The notes under the pieces were generated by a model that was not told the origin of the DNA, searched no databases, and worked only from the letters and a program-made list of their open reading frames with translations. The translations under genes were made by a program, and so were the position numbers. DNA of 11,817 nt from Bacteroides sp. CAG:443. Lineage in GTDB: Bacteria; Bacteroidota; Bacteroidia; Bacteroidales; Bacteroidaceae. Shown one piece after another: positions 1 through 8,849 of this stretch. The stretch covers positions 4,514 through 16,330 of the forward strand of contig FR887812.1 in the NCBI GenBank assembly GCA_000432735.1, read 5' to 3'. Positions within the stretch are counted from its first letter, which is position 1; every line of letters starts with the position of its first letter.

Positions 1-1305
1 AGTAATCAGGAATGCCGGTATGGTTGCAATCAGCACAAAGATAAAGAACGGTTCATATCCTCCCGGCTTATTGAACCATTCACCCAATGTTTCGCATACC
101 CAGCCGCTGAGCATACCCGGAATCATTACTCCCAAGTTCATGATACCTGAAGCAAAAGCATAATGCGCCATCTGGTGCTTTCCTGGAGCTACCTGCTGCA
201 TCATAAACAATGTCAGGCCCACGAAGCCAAAACCGTAGCCGAAGTACTCCAGTACGATACCACTGCAAATAAGCAGTCCGTTTTCTGGCTGGAACGTTGC
301 AAACAACGCATATACTACAAAGGGTAAGTTGAATATGCAGCACAACGAGAACAACGTTTTTCTCAGCCCCCGTGCCGATATATAATATCCGGCCAGCAAG
401 GAACCTAAAACGAATGCTGCTGCGCCATATGTTCCGTAATAAAGTCCGATTTCCTTTTCACTCAATCCGAGTCCACCGCTTTCTCTTGTCGCTTTCAGGA
501 ACAGAGGGACAATTTTCATGACAAATCCTTCTGCAAACCGGTAAAGAATGATGAAAAAGATGTAATATACGATATGACTTTTCTTGAAAAAGGCAATCAG
601 TACGTTCGACAATTCTTTCATTACCTGTCCGGCTGTACGCTGTTCTCCCTGTTTCTTGGCTCCGCCTGAAGGCAACATAAACAAGTGATAAATACCCAAT
701 ACAACCATGATGACACACAAGATGGTCATGATAATCATCCACGCCTTCTGGTTGGCTGCGAATAGCGCATCTCCTTCAGCACCTGCTCCTCCATATTTTT
801 CAATCAGGTAGCCAGCCAGATATACCAGACCACCCGTAGCAATAATCTTAGCAATATTATAAAAAGCGCCCTGCCATCCGATATATTTCGCCTGATCATC
901 GTTCGACAATTCGCTCATGTATACGCCATCGCATGCGATGTCGTGAGTAGCACCACTAAAGGCGATGACAGCCAACAAGGCAATGGCGATGCTGAAGAAA
1001 TGAGGTAAATTCAATGAAAATGCTACCAGGCCAAATGTGATTCCTGTTATGAGCTGTGTAGCAACCACAAAAAACTTTTTGGTCTTGAATAATTCAAGAA
1101 ACGGACTCCATAAAGGCTTTATTGTCCACGGAAGTAAAATCAGTGAAGTCCAGAAAGTAATCAATTTATCTTCTACTCCCAGTCCTTTGAACATCAGTAC
1201 CGTGACCATATTCAGTACCACGAAAGGTAAGCCCATGGCAAAATAGGCAGTTGGAACCCATGTAATCGGACTTTTTGCTTTTTTCGGATGATTGTTTTGT
1301 CCCAT
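1..1305 (-). CDS. MFS permease, AmpG/PAT-like, C-terminus cut by window edge
   Basis: This is an inner-membrane major facilitator superfamily permease. The frame is open from ATG at 1305 to base 1 (435 codons, no stop), so only the extreme C-terminus is missing. The N-terminus MGQNNHPKKAKSP is a short basic cytoplasmic tail with no signal peptide. It is followed by hydrophobic segments at about residues 15-37, 48-62, 77-97, 102-118, 147-167, 188-210, 245-268, 285-306, 316-337, 343-370, 380-402 and 419-435, which fits 12 helices. The central loop (about 212-230) is hydrophilic and basic, as is usual between the two MFS halves. The opening region, with a PLWSPFLELFKTKK loop after helix 2, resembles the AmpG/PAT branch. 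The substrate cannot be read from sequence. Position 408 bp downstream of three mannosidase genes on the same strand suggests a sugar such as mannose or a short manno-oligosaccharide; a muropeptide or other solute is the alternative. It probably has its own promoter, because a terminator-like hairpin separates it from the GH92 genes. Confidence 0.85.
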   Translation of the reverse strand, partial: MGQNNHPKKAKSPITWVPTAYFAMGLPFVVLNMVTVLMFKGLGVEDKLITFWTSLILLPWTIKPLWSPFLELFKTKKFFVVATQLITGITFGLVAFSLNLPHFFSIAIALLAVIAFSGATHDIACDGVYMSELSNDDQAKYIGWQGAFYNIAKIIATGGLVYLAGYLIEKYGGAGAEGDALFAANQKAWMIIMTILCVIMVVLGIYHLFMLPSGGAKKQGEQRTAGQVMKELSNVLIAFFKKSHIVYYIFFIILYRFAEGFVMKIVPLFLKATRESGGLGLSEKEIGLYYGTYGAAAFVLGSLLAGYYISARGLRKTLFSLCCIFNLPFVVYALFATFQPENGLLICSGIVLEYFGYGFGFVGLTLFMMQQVAPGKHQMAHYAFASGIMNLGVMIPGMLSGWVCETLGEWFNKPGGYEPFFIFVLIATIPAFLIT

Positions 1306-1543
1306 AGTATTGTTTATCAGTTAATTCTTTTTATCTAAATAACAGTTTGTATTCAGAGAATACGCAATTTTAAATTAGGGTTTTAATATATTTTAGAGTT
1401 TAGCATATTCTTCTGCTCCAATCTTGTCTGCATTTCCTCTTGTGGGAGAGTTGTTGTCATCGTTTTGCTCTTGAATATTAAAATTTATGCAAAACGGACA
1501 GAGAGTTTTTAAAAGAATATCCTTTAATCTATTTAATTACCTG

Positions 1544-1551
1544 CAAATATA
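1544..1551 (-). promoter_or_regulatory. Possible -7 element for the permease gene
   Basis: Read on the minus strand these bases are TATATTTG, an exact match to the Bacteroides -7 consensus TAnnTTTG. No good TTTG -33 element lies 19-21 nt upstream; the nearest is a TTTC about 24 nt away. Transcription would start near 1537, leaving a long leader before the ATG at 1305. An 8-bp match with four fixed T/A-rich positions is weak support in AT-rich DNA. Confidence 0.3.
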
Positions 1552-1625
1552 CAATTTTCTCTTGAATAGAAGTCTGAAATGAACGAAGTAAGTTCTGTAT
1601 ATATCTAAAAAAAAGTGGTAAAATA

Positions 1626-1681
1626 AAAGCAGGTTACTTTCCTTTCATATCTTCAATGATTCCTAGGAGGTAGCCTGCTTT
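1626..1681 (-). terminator. Hairpin terminator downstream of GH92 gene A
   Basis: The arms 1626-1637 and 1670-1681 are complementary at 11 of 12 positions (AAAGCAGG pairs with CCTGCTTT, then one mismatch, then three more pairs), with a 32-nt loop. On the minus strand the second arm is followed by the U-rich TATTTTA and, after a few bases, by a run of eight T. It begins about 33 bp past the GH92 A stop codon and so would end the GH92 operon transcript before the permease. The long loop lowers confidence. Confidence 0.55.
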
Positions 1682-1713
1682 CATCGGGACTCGTCAAACA
1701 GTCCTTTTATGAT

Positions 1714-3990
1714 TTATTGTTTTACTTCTTTACTGAATGAATACGGCGCATCTTCGGGTGCGATACCTCTGTTCATATTGGGTTTGTCGCCCATGACATA
1801 ATCGATGGTACCACCATTCTGCAAGGTAGCGTGTGTAATGTAATTCTTGGTATATTCCTGCCCGTTTACCTTCATGTCCTGAATATAGTAATTGGTGTCA
1901 CTGTTCTGAGGAGCATTGATGACGATGCTCTTGCCATTTTCAAAATGGATGGTGGCTTTCTTAAACAGTGGAGCGCCCAATACATACTGGTCGGTTCCCG
2001 GACATACCGGATAGAATCCCAAAGCAGAGAATACATACCATGCAGAAGTTTGTCCGTTGTCTTCATCGCCACAATAACCGTCGGGAGTAGGAGTATACAT
2101 GCGATCCATGACCTGACGCAGCCAGTACTGTGCTTTCCATGGCTGTTTGGCATAATTGTACAGGTAAATCATGTGCTGGATAGGCTGGTTACCATGCGCA
2201 TAATTACCCATGTTCATGACCGTCATTTCACGGATTTCGTGAATCGGGAAGCCGTAGTAGCTGTCGTCGAATACAGGCGGAACAGAGAATACTGAATCCA
2301 ACATAGAAACAAATACCTTGTCGCCGCCCATCAGGTCAATCAGTCCCTGAGGATCGTGGAATACCGACCATGAATAATGCCAGCTGTTGCCTTCAGTAAA
2401 CGCGTCACCCCATTTCAGTGGAGAGAACGGAGACATGAACTTGCCATCCTTATTCTTGCCGCGCATCAGCAGCGTTTCCTTGTCGAACAAGTTCTTGTAG
2501 TTCATGGCACGTTTGGCAAACAGGTTCACTTCCTTCTTCGGACGCTTCAAATCCTTTGCCAGTTTATAGATACACCAGTCGTCGTAAGCATATTCCAGTG
2601 TACGGGCTGCGTTCTCATTAATCTTAACATCGTAAGGCACATAACCTAGCTTGTTGTAATATTCATATCCCAGACGGCCGGTAGAAGACACTTCCGGATG
2701 CACGTTTTCTGTTCCGTGAATCAGCCCCTTATAAAGCGTTTCCAGATCATCCACCTTTACACCCTTGAAATAAGCATCCACCAAAATGGAAGCCGAGTTG
2801 TTTCCGATCATACAACCACGGTGTCCCGGGCTTGCCCATTCGGGGAAGAAGCCGCTTTCCTTATATGTATTGATCAGTCCTTCCTGAATTTCCTTGTTGA
2901 CCGACGGATAGATCAGGTTCAGCAACGGGAACAGACAGCGGAACGTATCCCAGAAACCTGTATCGGTATACATATATCCTGGAACCACTTCCCCGTTGTA
3001 AGGGCTGTAATGAACAATCTGTCCCTGCGCGTCTATTTCGTAGAACTTACGCGGGAAAAGCAATGAGCGGTACAGACAAGAATAGAAGGTACGGTACTGA
3101 TCCAGATTTCCGCCTTCCACTTCTACCTTACCCAATACATTGTTCCATGCTTCCTTACCTTTTTCCACCAGCGTATTGAAGTCGTCGTTGCCCAGTTCCT
3201 TCAGGTTCAATAATGCCTGTTCCGGACTGATAAACGAAGAAGCCACACGAGCATGTACGATTTCCCCTTTCTTTGTAGCAAAGCCGATGATAGCTCCTGC
3301 ATGATCCGCCTGCTGTTCCGTGCCGTTCTCTTTTACGATACTGTCGGCAACGGTAGCCTGATACGTGAACGGTTTGTCGAATTCGATCACGAAATAATTC
3401 TTGAAGTTAGCCGGAACACCACCGCTGTTCTTGGTAGAGTAACCGATGATACGGTTGTTTGCCGCATCAATCTTGACATACGAACCCTTGTCGAAAGCAT
3501 CCACCACTACGTAGGAATGTTCATTCTCCGGGAAAGTAAAGCGGAACATGGCAGCCCGTTCTGTCGGAGTCAGCTCGGTCACGATATCGTATTCTGCCAG
3601 ATACACCTTATAATAATAGGCTTTTACCGTTTCACCCTTGTGCGCAAACCAGCTTGCACGCTTGTCTTCGTTGAATTCCGGCTTATTCACCATCGGCATG
3701 ATAGAGAACTGACCATAGTCGTTTATCCACGGGCTGGGCTGGTGCGTCTGCTTGAATCCGCGGATTTTCGTTGCCGTATACTGATACATCCAGCCGTCGC
3801 CCATCTTTCCAGTCTGCGGGCTCCAGAAGTTCATACCCCACGGACGTGCGATAGCCGGATACGTATTACCCGTAGACAGTTCGAATGTAGACTGAGTACC
3901 CATCAGTGGGTTCACATAATCAGCATAATTAGTCGCTTTGGCAAGGCAGAAAAAGCCTGCCAGTAAAATAAGTAATGATAATTTTTTCAT
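1714..3990 (-). CDS. GH92 exo-alpha-mannosidase A, Bt3990-like, predicted alpha-1,2
   Basis: This 758-residue enzyme should remove terminal alpha-1,2-linked mannose from N-glycans or mannan by the Ca2+-dependent inverting mechanism of family GH92. The N-terminus MKKLSLLILLAGFFCLAKA is a type I signal peptide with likely cleavage after AKA, so the mature protein is periplasmic; FFC is a poor lipobox. The N-terminal beta-sandwich spans about residues 20-270 and the (alpha/alpha)6 catalytic domain the remainder. From memory, the key residues of the structurally characterised Bt3990 are Trp88, Glu533 (acid), His584 and Glu585 (+1 subsite), and Asp642/Asp644 (base region). This protein has W88, E533 (TEGNSW), H584-E585 (IHEIREM), D642 and D644 (GDEDNGQ) at exactly those numbers, which indicates close orthology. 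It differs from paralogs B and C in having GNQPIQH where they have GNEPSHH. It starts 15 bp after gene B, so it is probably the last gene of the operon. Confidence 0.93.
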   Translation of the reverse strand: MKKLSLLILLAGFFCLAKATNYADYVNPLMGTQSTFELSTGNTYPAIARPWGMNFWSPQTGKMGDGWMYQYTATKIRGFKQTHQPSPWINDYGQFSIMPMVNKPEFNEDKRASWFAHKGETVKAYYYKVYLAEYDIVTELTPTERAAMFRFTFPENEHSYVVVDAFDKGSYVKIDAANNRIIGYSTKNSGGVPANFKNYFVIEFDKPFTYQATVADSIVKENGTEQQADHAGAIIGFATKKGEIVHARVASSFISPEQALLNLKELGNDDFNTLVEKGKEAWNNVLGKVEVEGGNLDQYRTFYSCLYRSLLFPRKFYEIDAQGQIVHYSPYNGEVVPGYMYTDTGFWDTFRCLFPLLNLIYPSVNKEIQEGLINTYKESGFFPEWASPGHRGCMIGNNSASILVDAYFKGVKVDDLETLYKGLIHGTENVHPEVSSTGRLGYEYYNKLGYVPYDVKINENAARTLEYAYDDWCIYKLAKDLKRPKKEVNLFAKRAMNYKNLFDKETLLMRGKNKDGKFMSPFSPLKWGDAFTEGNSWHYSWSVFHDPQGLIDLMGGDKVFVSMLDSVFSVPPVFDDSYYGFPIHEIREMTVMNMGNYAHGNQPIQHMIYLYNYAKQPWKAQYWLRQVMDRMYTPTPDGYCGDEDNGQTSAWYVFSALGFYPVCPGTDQYVLGAPLFKKATIHFENGKSIVINAPQNSDTNYYIQDMKVNGQEYTKNYITHATLQNGGTIDYVMGDKPNMNRGIAPEDAPYSFSKEVKQ

Positions 3991-4005
3991 GGCTTATTTA
4001 TGATT

Positions 4006-6288
4006 TTATTGTTTTACTCCCCATTTTGTAGGTTGGTTGGTTAAAGTTATTTCCAGTGTTCCTCCGGCAGCTATATCCTTATGCTCGATAAACGGAACAT
4101 TCAGTTCCTTACCGTTCAGCGTAGCCGACTGGATATACTTGTTGTCTTTGGAATTATTCTTTGTCAGGATAGTAAACGTCTTGTTATCCCCCGGCAAGTT
4201 GATTGTCACCTTGTCGAAGAACGGGCGTCCGATAGAATAAACCGGCTTACCCGGACAAACTTGATAAAATCCCATCGCGTTCAGGATATACCACGCCGAC
4301 ATCTGTCCACAGTCTTCATTGCCCGATAGTCCGTCGGGGGCATCACGATACTGCTCCTTCAGTACGCGGTCAATCAGTTCCTGCGTTTTCCACGGTTGGT
4401 TTACATAATTATACATGTGTATAATGTGATGGCTTGGTTCATTTCCATGCGCATACTGTCCAATCAGTCCACTGATATCAGCCGAAACATTTTCTCCTTC
4501 CAGGCTGGAATCCGTAGTAAAGAGCGAGTCGAGTTTACCGATGAAGCCCTGTTCTCCTCCCATCAGTTTCACCAGTCCCTCAATATCGTGTGGAGTGAAC
4601 CATGTCCACTGCCAGGCATTCCCTTCGCAATAATCATCGTAACGATGGTTGGAAGCCTTTGGATTGAACGGGCTGCGCCATTCTCCTTTTGAGTCGACTC
4701 CGCGCATAAAGCGTGTAGATGGATCGAAATATCGTTCATAAGCTTTGGCAAACTGTGCGTATTTTTTCTGATTCAGGGAGTCACCTGTCGCTTCGGCAAG
4801 GACAGAAATGCAATAATCATCGTAAGCATATTCCAGAGCCTTGGCAACTGATTCGTTCTCGCGGTCGCATGGAATATACCCTAACGTATTCTTATAATAC
4901 TTGGCCATCGGCATCAGGTGCGGCAATACCAGCGCCGGACATTTAATGCCCGTCGTATCGTATTCCGCAGTACGCAAGCACGCCTTGTAAGCCTCCTGCA
5001 AGTCGAAATCAGCATATCCTTTGGTATAAGCGTCGGCGATAAGCGAAGCCGCATGATACCCGATCATTGTTCCCGTATAGTTCGAAGCCAGATCCCACAT
5101 CGGGAAGATACCTCCCTCCTGATGCTTTTTCAGCAGCGAGCGGATAAAGTCATTGTTCAGCTGCGGTTCGATAATAGACAAGAGCGGGTGCAATGCGCGG
5201 AACGTATCCCATAGAGAGAATACCGTGTAGACCGGACGGTCTGCATTTCCCTGATGTACCTTCCGGTCCATTCCCCAGTAACGTCCGTCCACGTCGGTAA
5301 ACAGATTCGGACTGATAGCCGTATGATACATAGCCGTATAGAAAATGGTGCGGTCGGTATCGCTGGAAGTTGAAACATCTATTTTAGAAAGATAGTCATT
5401 CCATGCCTGACGAGCATCGGAACGCACCTTCTCGAAATCCCATGCCGGAATTTCGGCATCTAGATTTTTCTTTGCACCTTCCGTATCGACAGCCGAGATA
5501 CCCATCTTTACCATGACCTGCTCATCTTTTTTCGTCTTGAAACTGAGCAAAACCTTGCAGCGGGGCTGCATCTTGCCGTTCTGGTCGGTCAGCGTATCCC
5601 TTACAATCTGATATGTAAAAGGTTTGGAGAACTTGGCATAAAAACTGATCTGCTGATCGAATGCCCAGTATTCAGTCAATTTATATCCTTTGATTTCCGT
5701 ATCACTGACCACGTCCACCTTCATATCCATGTTTGTCTGATGCTGGATAGAGTAATCCATGTCGAGAATAAATCCTGCCTCGTCGCTTGCCGGGAACGTA
5801 TACCGGTGCAAAGCCGCCCGCTTGGTAGCAGTCAGTTCCGCCTTCACTTTATACCGGTCCAGAAAGACCGAGTAATATCCCGGTTCGGCAGTTTCGTTCT
5901 GATGTGAGAATTCCGACGCATACGGCAGTGTCTGGCTGGCATAGTCCTGAGGATTGTATGTCTGCTTGCCTACTGTCGGCATCAGTAAGATATCCCCGTA
6001 ATCGGCACATCCGGTGCCACTTACGTGTGTATGCGAGAATCCGTTAATGGTAGAATCTGCATAATAATATCCCGAGGAAGCATCCCAGCCGTCGATACGG
6101 GTATCCGGGCTCGGCTGAATCATTCCATTAGGTACTACGGCTCCGGGGAACGTATGTCCGTGTCCTCCCGTTCCGATAAATGGATTCACATATGCGGCAT
6201 AGTCTTTTTCTACGCTTTTCGAGGTACATGACACTACTGCCATTGTCATTCCTACAGCACATGCTATCGCACAGATTTTGATTTTCAT
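4006..6288 (-). CDS. GH92 exo-alpha-mannosidase B, predicted lipoprotein
   Basis: This 760-residue GH92 enzyme has a lipoprotein signal peptide with lipobox VVSC (Cys21), so it should be lipid-anchored. Residues 29-40 carry the YVNPFIGT entry motif of the family. Other family motifs are FSHTHVSGTG (84-93), FSLWDTF (357-363), the MWD..SNYTGTMIGYH segment near 397-412, CEGNAW with predicted acid Glu555, AHGNEPSHH (613-621) and GNEDCGQMSAWY with predicted base Asp659. The Trp88 position of Bt3990-type enzymes is replaced by the SGTG loop, and no His-Glu pair precedes IGQYAHGNEP. In the published GH92 work those residues mark alpha-1,2 specificity, so B more likely cleaves alpha-1,3, alpha-1,4, alpha-1,6 or a capped linkage; the exact one cannot be told. 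The spacing is 105 bp after gene C, with no clear promoter in the gap, and 15 bp before gene A, which fits cotranscription. Confidence 0.92.
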   Translation of the reverse strand: MKIKICAIACAVGMTMAVVSCTSKSVEKDYAAYVNPFIGTGGHGHTFPGAVVPNGMIQPSPDTRIDGWDASSGYYYADSTINGFSHTHVSGTGCADYGDILLMPTVGKQTYNPQDYASQTLPYASEFSHQNETAEPGYYSVFLDRYKVKAELTATKRAALHRYTFPASDEAGFILDMDYSIQHQTNMDMKVDVVSDTEIKGYKLTEYWAFDQQISFYAKFSKPFTYQIVRDTLTDQNGKMQPRCKVLLSFKTKKDEQVMVKMGISAVDTEGAKKNLDAEIPAWDFEKVRSDARQAWNDYLSKIDVSTSSDTDRTIFYTAMYHTAISPNLFTDVDGRYWGMDRKVHQGNADRPVYTVFSLWDTFRALHPLLSIIEPQLNNDFIRSLLKKHQEGGIFPMWDLASNYTGTMIGYHAASLIADAYTKGYADFDLQEAYKACLRTAEYDTTGIKCPALVLPHLMPMAKYYKNTLGYIPCDRENESVAKALEYAYDDYCISVLAEATGDSLNQKKYAQFAKAYERYFDPSTRFMRGVDSKGEWRSPFNPKASNHRYDDYCEGNAWQWTWFTPHDIEGLVKLMGGEQGFIGKLDSLFTTDSSLEGENVSADISGLIGQYAHGNEPSHHIIHMYNYVNQPWKTQELIDRVLKEQYRDAPDGLSGNEDCGQMSAWYILNAMGFYQVCPGKPVYSIGRPFFDKVTINLPGDNKTFTILTKNNSKDNKYIQSATLNGKELNVPFIEHKDIAAGGTLEITLTNQPTKWGVKQ

Positions 6289-6393
6289 GGTGTGAAATTA
6301 TAAGTTAGATAATTAGGATCTTTTCTTTATTCTCTTTCAGGGTAATAAATACATAGAGACTTCATTAAAAATAAATAAATGATGGAAAATCAA

Positions 6394-8616
6394 TTATTTA
6401 AACCATATATATCCCGGTTTATTCCCCATTTCCAGTTCAAGTGTATCGCCTTCCATGATTTGCTGATGAGTTATATAATTCTTATCGTATGGCTGTCCGT
6501 TGAGCTTCACCGACTGGATATAACAGTTCTCACGGCTGGCATTCCGGGCAATGACCGTGAATGTCTTTCCGTTGTTCAGGTGTAACTGCACTTTCGGAAA
6601 TTTCGGGCTACCTATTTCGTACCTGCCTGATACCGGATTGACCGGATAGAATCCCATGGCACTAAATACATACCATGCCGACATCTGTCCACAATCCTCG
6701 TTGCCGCAGAGTCCTGCCGGGGTATTGGTATACAGTTCATGAGTAATCTGGCTGATGTATTTCTGTCCTTTCCACGGCTGTCCTGCCGCATTGTACAAGT
6801 AAGCTACATGATGGCTCGGTTCGTTACCGTGTGCATATTGTCCGATCATTCCCGTGTTGAAAATAGGAAGTTCGTCCTTGTCGGTAGGATGAAACGTAAA
6901 CATGCTGTCCAGTTTCTGGGCAAAGCGTTCTTTGCTTCCGGTCAGTTCAATCAGTCCGTTCACATCATGTTGTACCGACCAAAAATACTGCCATCCGTTG
7001 CTTTCGCAGATATGCGGAGTATATTCGTCAGCCTTGAAATTCTCGATGAAGTTACCCTTCATGTCACGTGGCTGCATGAACGAAGTCGCCGGATTGTACA
7101 CATTCTTATAATTCTGAGAGCGTGCATAGAACTGTTTGGCAATATCTTCCTTACCCATCTTCTTTGCCATCTCGGCTATACAATAGTCGTCGAAGGCATA
7201 TTCCAGCGTTTTAGAAAGCGACCAGTTCTCATTATTATATTGGTCGTGCAGGTCGTAAGGAATATATCCTTTTTCCTTGTATACTCCTATGCCACGATAC
7301 TCGTCGATGTTGGCTGTTGCCACACAAGCAGCCAGTGCTTTCTCAGCATCGAAGTCGCCGATACCTTTCAGGTAAGCATCCACAATCACCGGTACGGCAT
7401 GGTAACCGATCATCATGTCCGTTTCGCTTCCATAGAAATTCCATACCGGCAGGCGTCCGTTCTGTTCATAAAATGCCAGGAACGACTTGATCATATCGTT
7501 GGTACGTTCAGGCTGTGTGTAAGTAAACAGCGGATGTGCTGCGCGATACGTATCCCATAAAGAGAACGTACTGTAGTTCGTCCATCCGTCGGCATGATGC
7601 ACTTGCTTGTCGGGCCCATAATAAGAGCCGTCCACATCACTGTATATCGTAGGAGCCAGCATACTGTGATACAAAGCCGTGTAGAATACCGTCTTTTCAT
7701 CCTTGTCAGGCGTATCTATCTGTATTTTGGTAAGCTCCTTGTTCCACATAGCCTTAGCCTTTTCCAGATACGAGTCGAAGTTGTTGTCGGGAGCTTCAGC
7801 CTGCAAGTTCTTGGCTGCCCCCTCCATGCTTACCCCCGAAATGGCAGTTGCCAGTGTAATCTGTTCATTCTCCTCTGTGGCATAATCGAAACGTGCGACG
7901 ACCCCTGTTCCGATACGCTTTCCATCCTTTTCGATGGCAGTAGAATCGATTGTCATCCGGGTAAACGGACGTGAGAAACGGGTGCAGAAATAAATCTTCT
8001 GTCCGCGAGCCCAGCCGTCGGAGAAACGATATCCCCGCACGGTTACCGAGTCGACCGCTTCGATATGAGAATCTTGCGTCGCATCCCAGTTCATGGCTTT
8101 GGCAAGGTTAAGGAAAATAGCCGATTCAGCTTTCGGGAATGTATAACGCTGGATGCCGCAACGTTCGGTAGCCGTCAGTTCCACGTTGATATTATAATCA
8201 TCCAGCTTTACCTGATAATATCCGGCATAAGCACTTTCGTTGGTATGTGAAAATTTGGAATATATACCCAGCGGAGCTTCGGCCTCCTTGTATGGAATCG
8301 TAACCGGCATAAACGAGACATCGTAAAGATCGCCTGCACCCGTACCCGAAAGGTGTGTATGGCTGAATCCGGCAATTGTGCTGTCCGGATAAAAATAACC
8401 GGCAATGCGATCCCATCCGGGCAATCCGTTGTCAGGGCTTAGCTGTACCATTCCAAAGGGAACCTGAGCTCCCGGATAAGTGTTTCCTGTAAAGTCTGTT
8501 CCGATAAACGGATTGACGTATTGCGTGTAATCTTCCGTAATACTTGAAGATTGATTCGATGATGTACATGCGGCAAAAGCCAGAGCTGCGTAAAGTGGAA
8601 TTGTCTTAAATCTCAT
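6394..8616 (-). CDS. GH92 exo-alpha-mannosidase C, predicted lipoprotein
   Basis: This 740-residue GH92 enzyme is the first gene of the predicted three-gene operon. The N-terminus MRFKTIPLYAALAFAAC ends in an acceptable lipobox (Cys17), followed by a Ser/Asn/Gln-rich linker, so it is probably lipid-anchored. Family motifs are YVNPFIGT (33-40), FSHTHLSGTG (84-93), FSLWDTY (351-357), the VWNF...MMIGYH segment (391-406), CESNGW with predicted acid Glu538, AHGNEPSHH (595-603) and GNEDCGQMSAWY with predicted base Asp641. As in B, the alpha-1,2-marker Trp and His-Glu pair of Bt3990 are absent, so a linkage other than alpha-1,2 is likely. B and C share the SGTG loop, GNEPSHH and GNEDCGQ, so they appear closer to each other than to A. 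The ATG at 8616 is the only sensible start because it places the signal peptide correctly. Upstream lies a long non-coding region with several palindromes, which is where regulation would be expected. Confidence 0.92.
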   Translation of the reverse strand: MRFKTIPLYAALAFAACTSSNQSSSITEDYTQYVNPFIGTDFTGNTYPGAQVPFGMVQLSPDNGLPGWDRIAGYFYPDSTIAGFSHTHLSGTGAGDLYDVSFMPVTIPYKEAEAPLGIYSKFSHTNESAYAGYYQVKLDDYNINVELTATERCGIQRYTFPKAESAIFLNLAKAMNWDATQDSHIEAVDSVTVRGYRFSDGWARGQKIYFCTRFSRPFTRMTIDSTAIEKDGKRIGTGVVARFDYATEENEQITLATAISGVSMEGAAKNLQAEAPDNNFDSYLEKAKAMWNKELTKIQIDTPDKDEKTVFYTALYHSMLAPTIYSDVDGSYYGPDKQVHHADGWTNYSTFSLWDTYRAAHPLFTYTQPERTNDMIKSFLAFYEQNGRLPVWNFYGSETDMMIGYHAVPVIVDAYLKGIGDFDAEKALAACVATANIDEYRGIGVYKEKGYIPYDLHDQYNNENWSLSKTLEYAFDDYCIAEMAKKMGKEDIAKQFYARSQNYKNVYNPATSFMQPRDMKGNFIENFKADEYTPHICESNGWQYFWSVQHDVNGLIELTGSKERFAQKLDSMFTFHPTDKDELPIFNTGMIGQYAHGNEPSHHVAYLYNAAGQPWKGQKYISQITHELYTNTPAGLCGNEDCGQMSAWYVFSAMGFYPVNPVSGRYEIGSPKFPKVQLHLNNGKTFTVIARNASRENCYIQSVKLNGQPYDKNYITHQQIMEGDTLELEMGNKPGYIWFK

Positions 8617-8634
8617 AATACTAGTTTTGATTTG

Positions 8635-8642
8635 TAAATATA
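8635..8642 (-). promoter_or_regulatory. Weak -7-like element before the GH92 operon
   Basis: On the minus strand these bases read TATATTTA, one base off the Bacteroides TAnnTTTG element, about 18 bp upstream of the gene C start codon. No clean TTTG lies 19-21 nt further upstream; a T-rich stretch containing GTGTTTTT is in roughly the right place. This may be a weak or activator-dependent promoter, or chance in AT-rich DNA. Confidence 0.25.
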
Positions 8643-8799
8643 ATAAGAATTATGGGAAAAACACTTATTCCGGTGTCTCATTTCTGCCAATTTGTTATAT
8701 ATGACTGTATATAGCTTCTGAATTTCAAGGTGAAAGGATATTTTGAAAAAATATATAAAGTTTTATTCCCATATACTGTTATCTTGGATGTTTGTGACA

Positions 8800-8849
8800 A
8801 TAACCTGATCGTTCGGTAGGTATCATGCAAGGAGAGAAGTTCAGGTTAT
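8800..8849. repeat. 9-bp perfect inverted repeat
   Basis: ATAACCTGA at 8800-8808 is exactly complementary to TCAGGTTAT at 8841-8849, with a 32-bp spacer. No T-run follows on either strand within a few bases, so it does not look like an intrinsic terminator. It lies about 185-235 bp upstream of GH92 gene C and could be a pair of operator half-sites or the base of a structured RNA. A 9-bp match at this distance can also arise by chance. Confidence 0.4.

Larger units (their letters stand above)
1306..1713. other. AT-rich intergenic region between GH92 gene A and the permease
   Basis: This 408-bp gap holds no convincing gene. It contains a hairpin with a 12-bp imperfect stem next to the GH92 stop codon and, on the minus strand, a TATATTTG box that could be the -7 element of the permease promoter. 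If that box is used, the permease transcript has a leader of about 230 nt. The only small minus-strand ORF seen in that leader (25 codons, 1383-1460) has no supporting signal. Confidence 0.6.

Noticed and set aside
1383..1460. Minus-strand 25-codon ORF in the putative permease leader
   Set aside because: Short, with no ribosome-binding signal or recognisable sequence; expected by chance in this length of DNA.
6739..7560. Plus-strand ORF of 273 codons antisense to GH92 gene C, and similar long antisense ORFs such as 3253-3966
   Set aside because: They lie entirely opposite well-supported GH92 genes, have no recognisable domain or promoter, and are the usual mirror frames of genes with this codon use.
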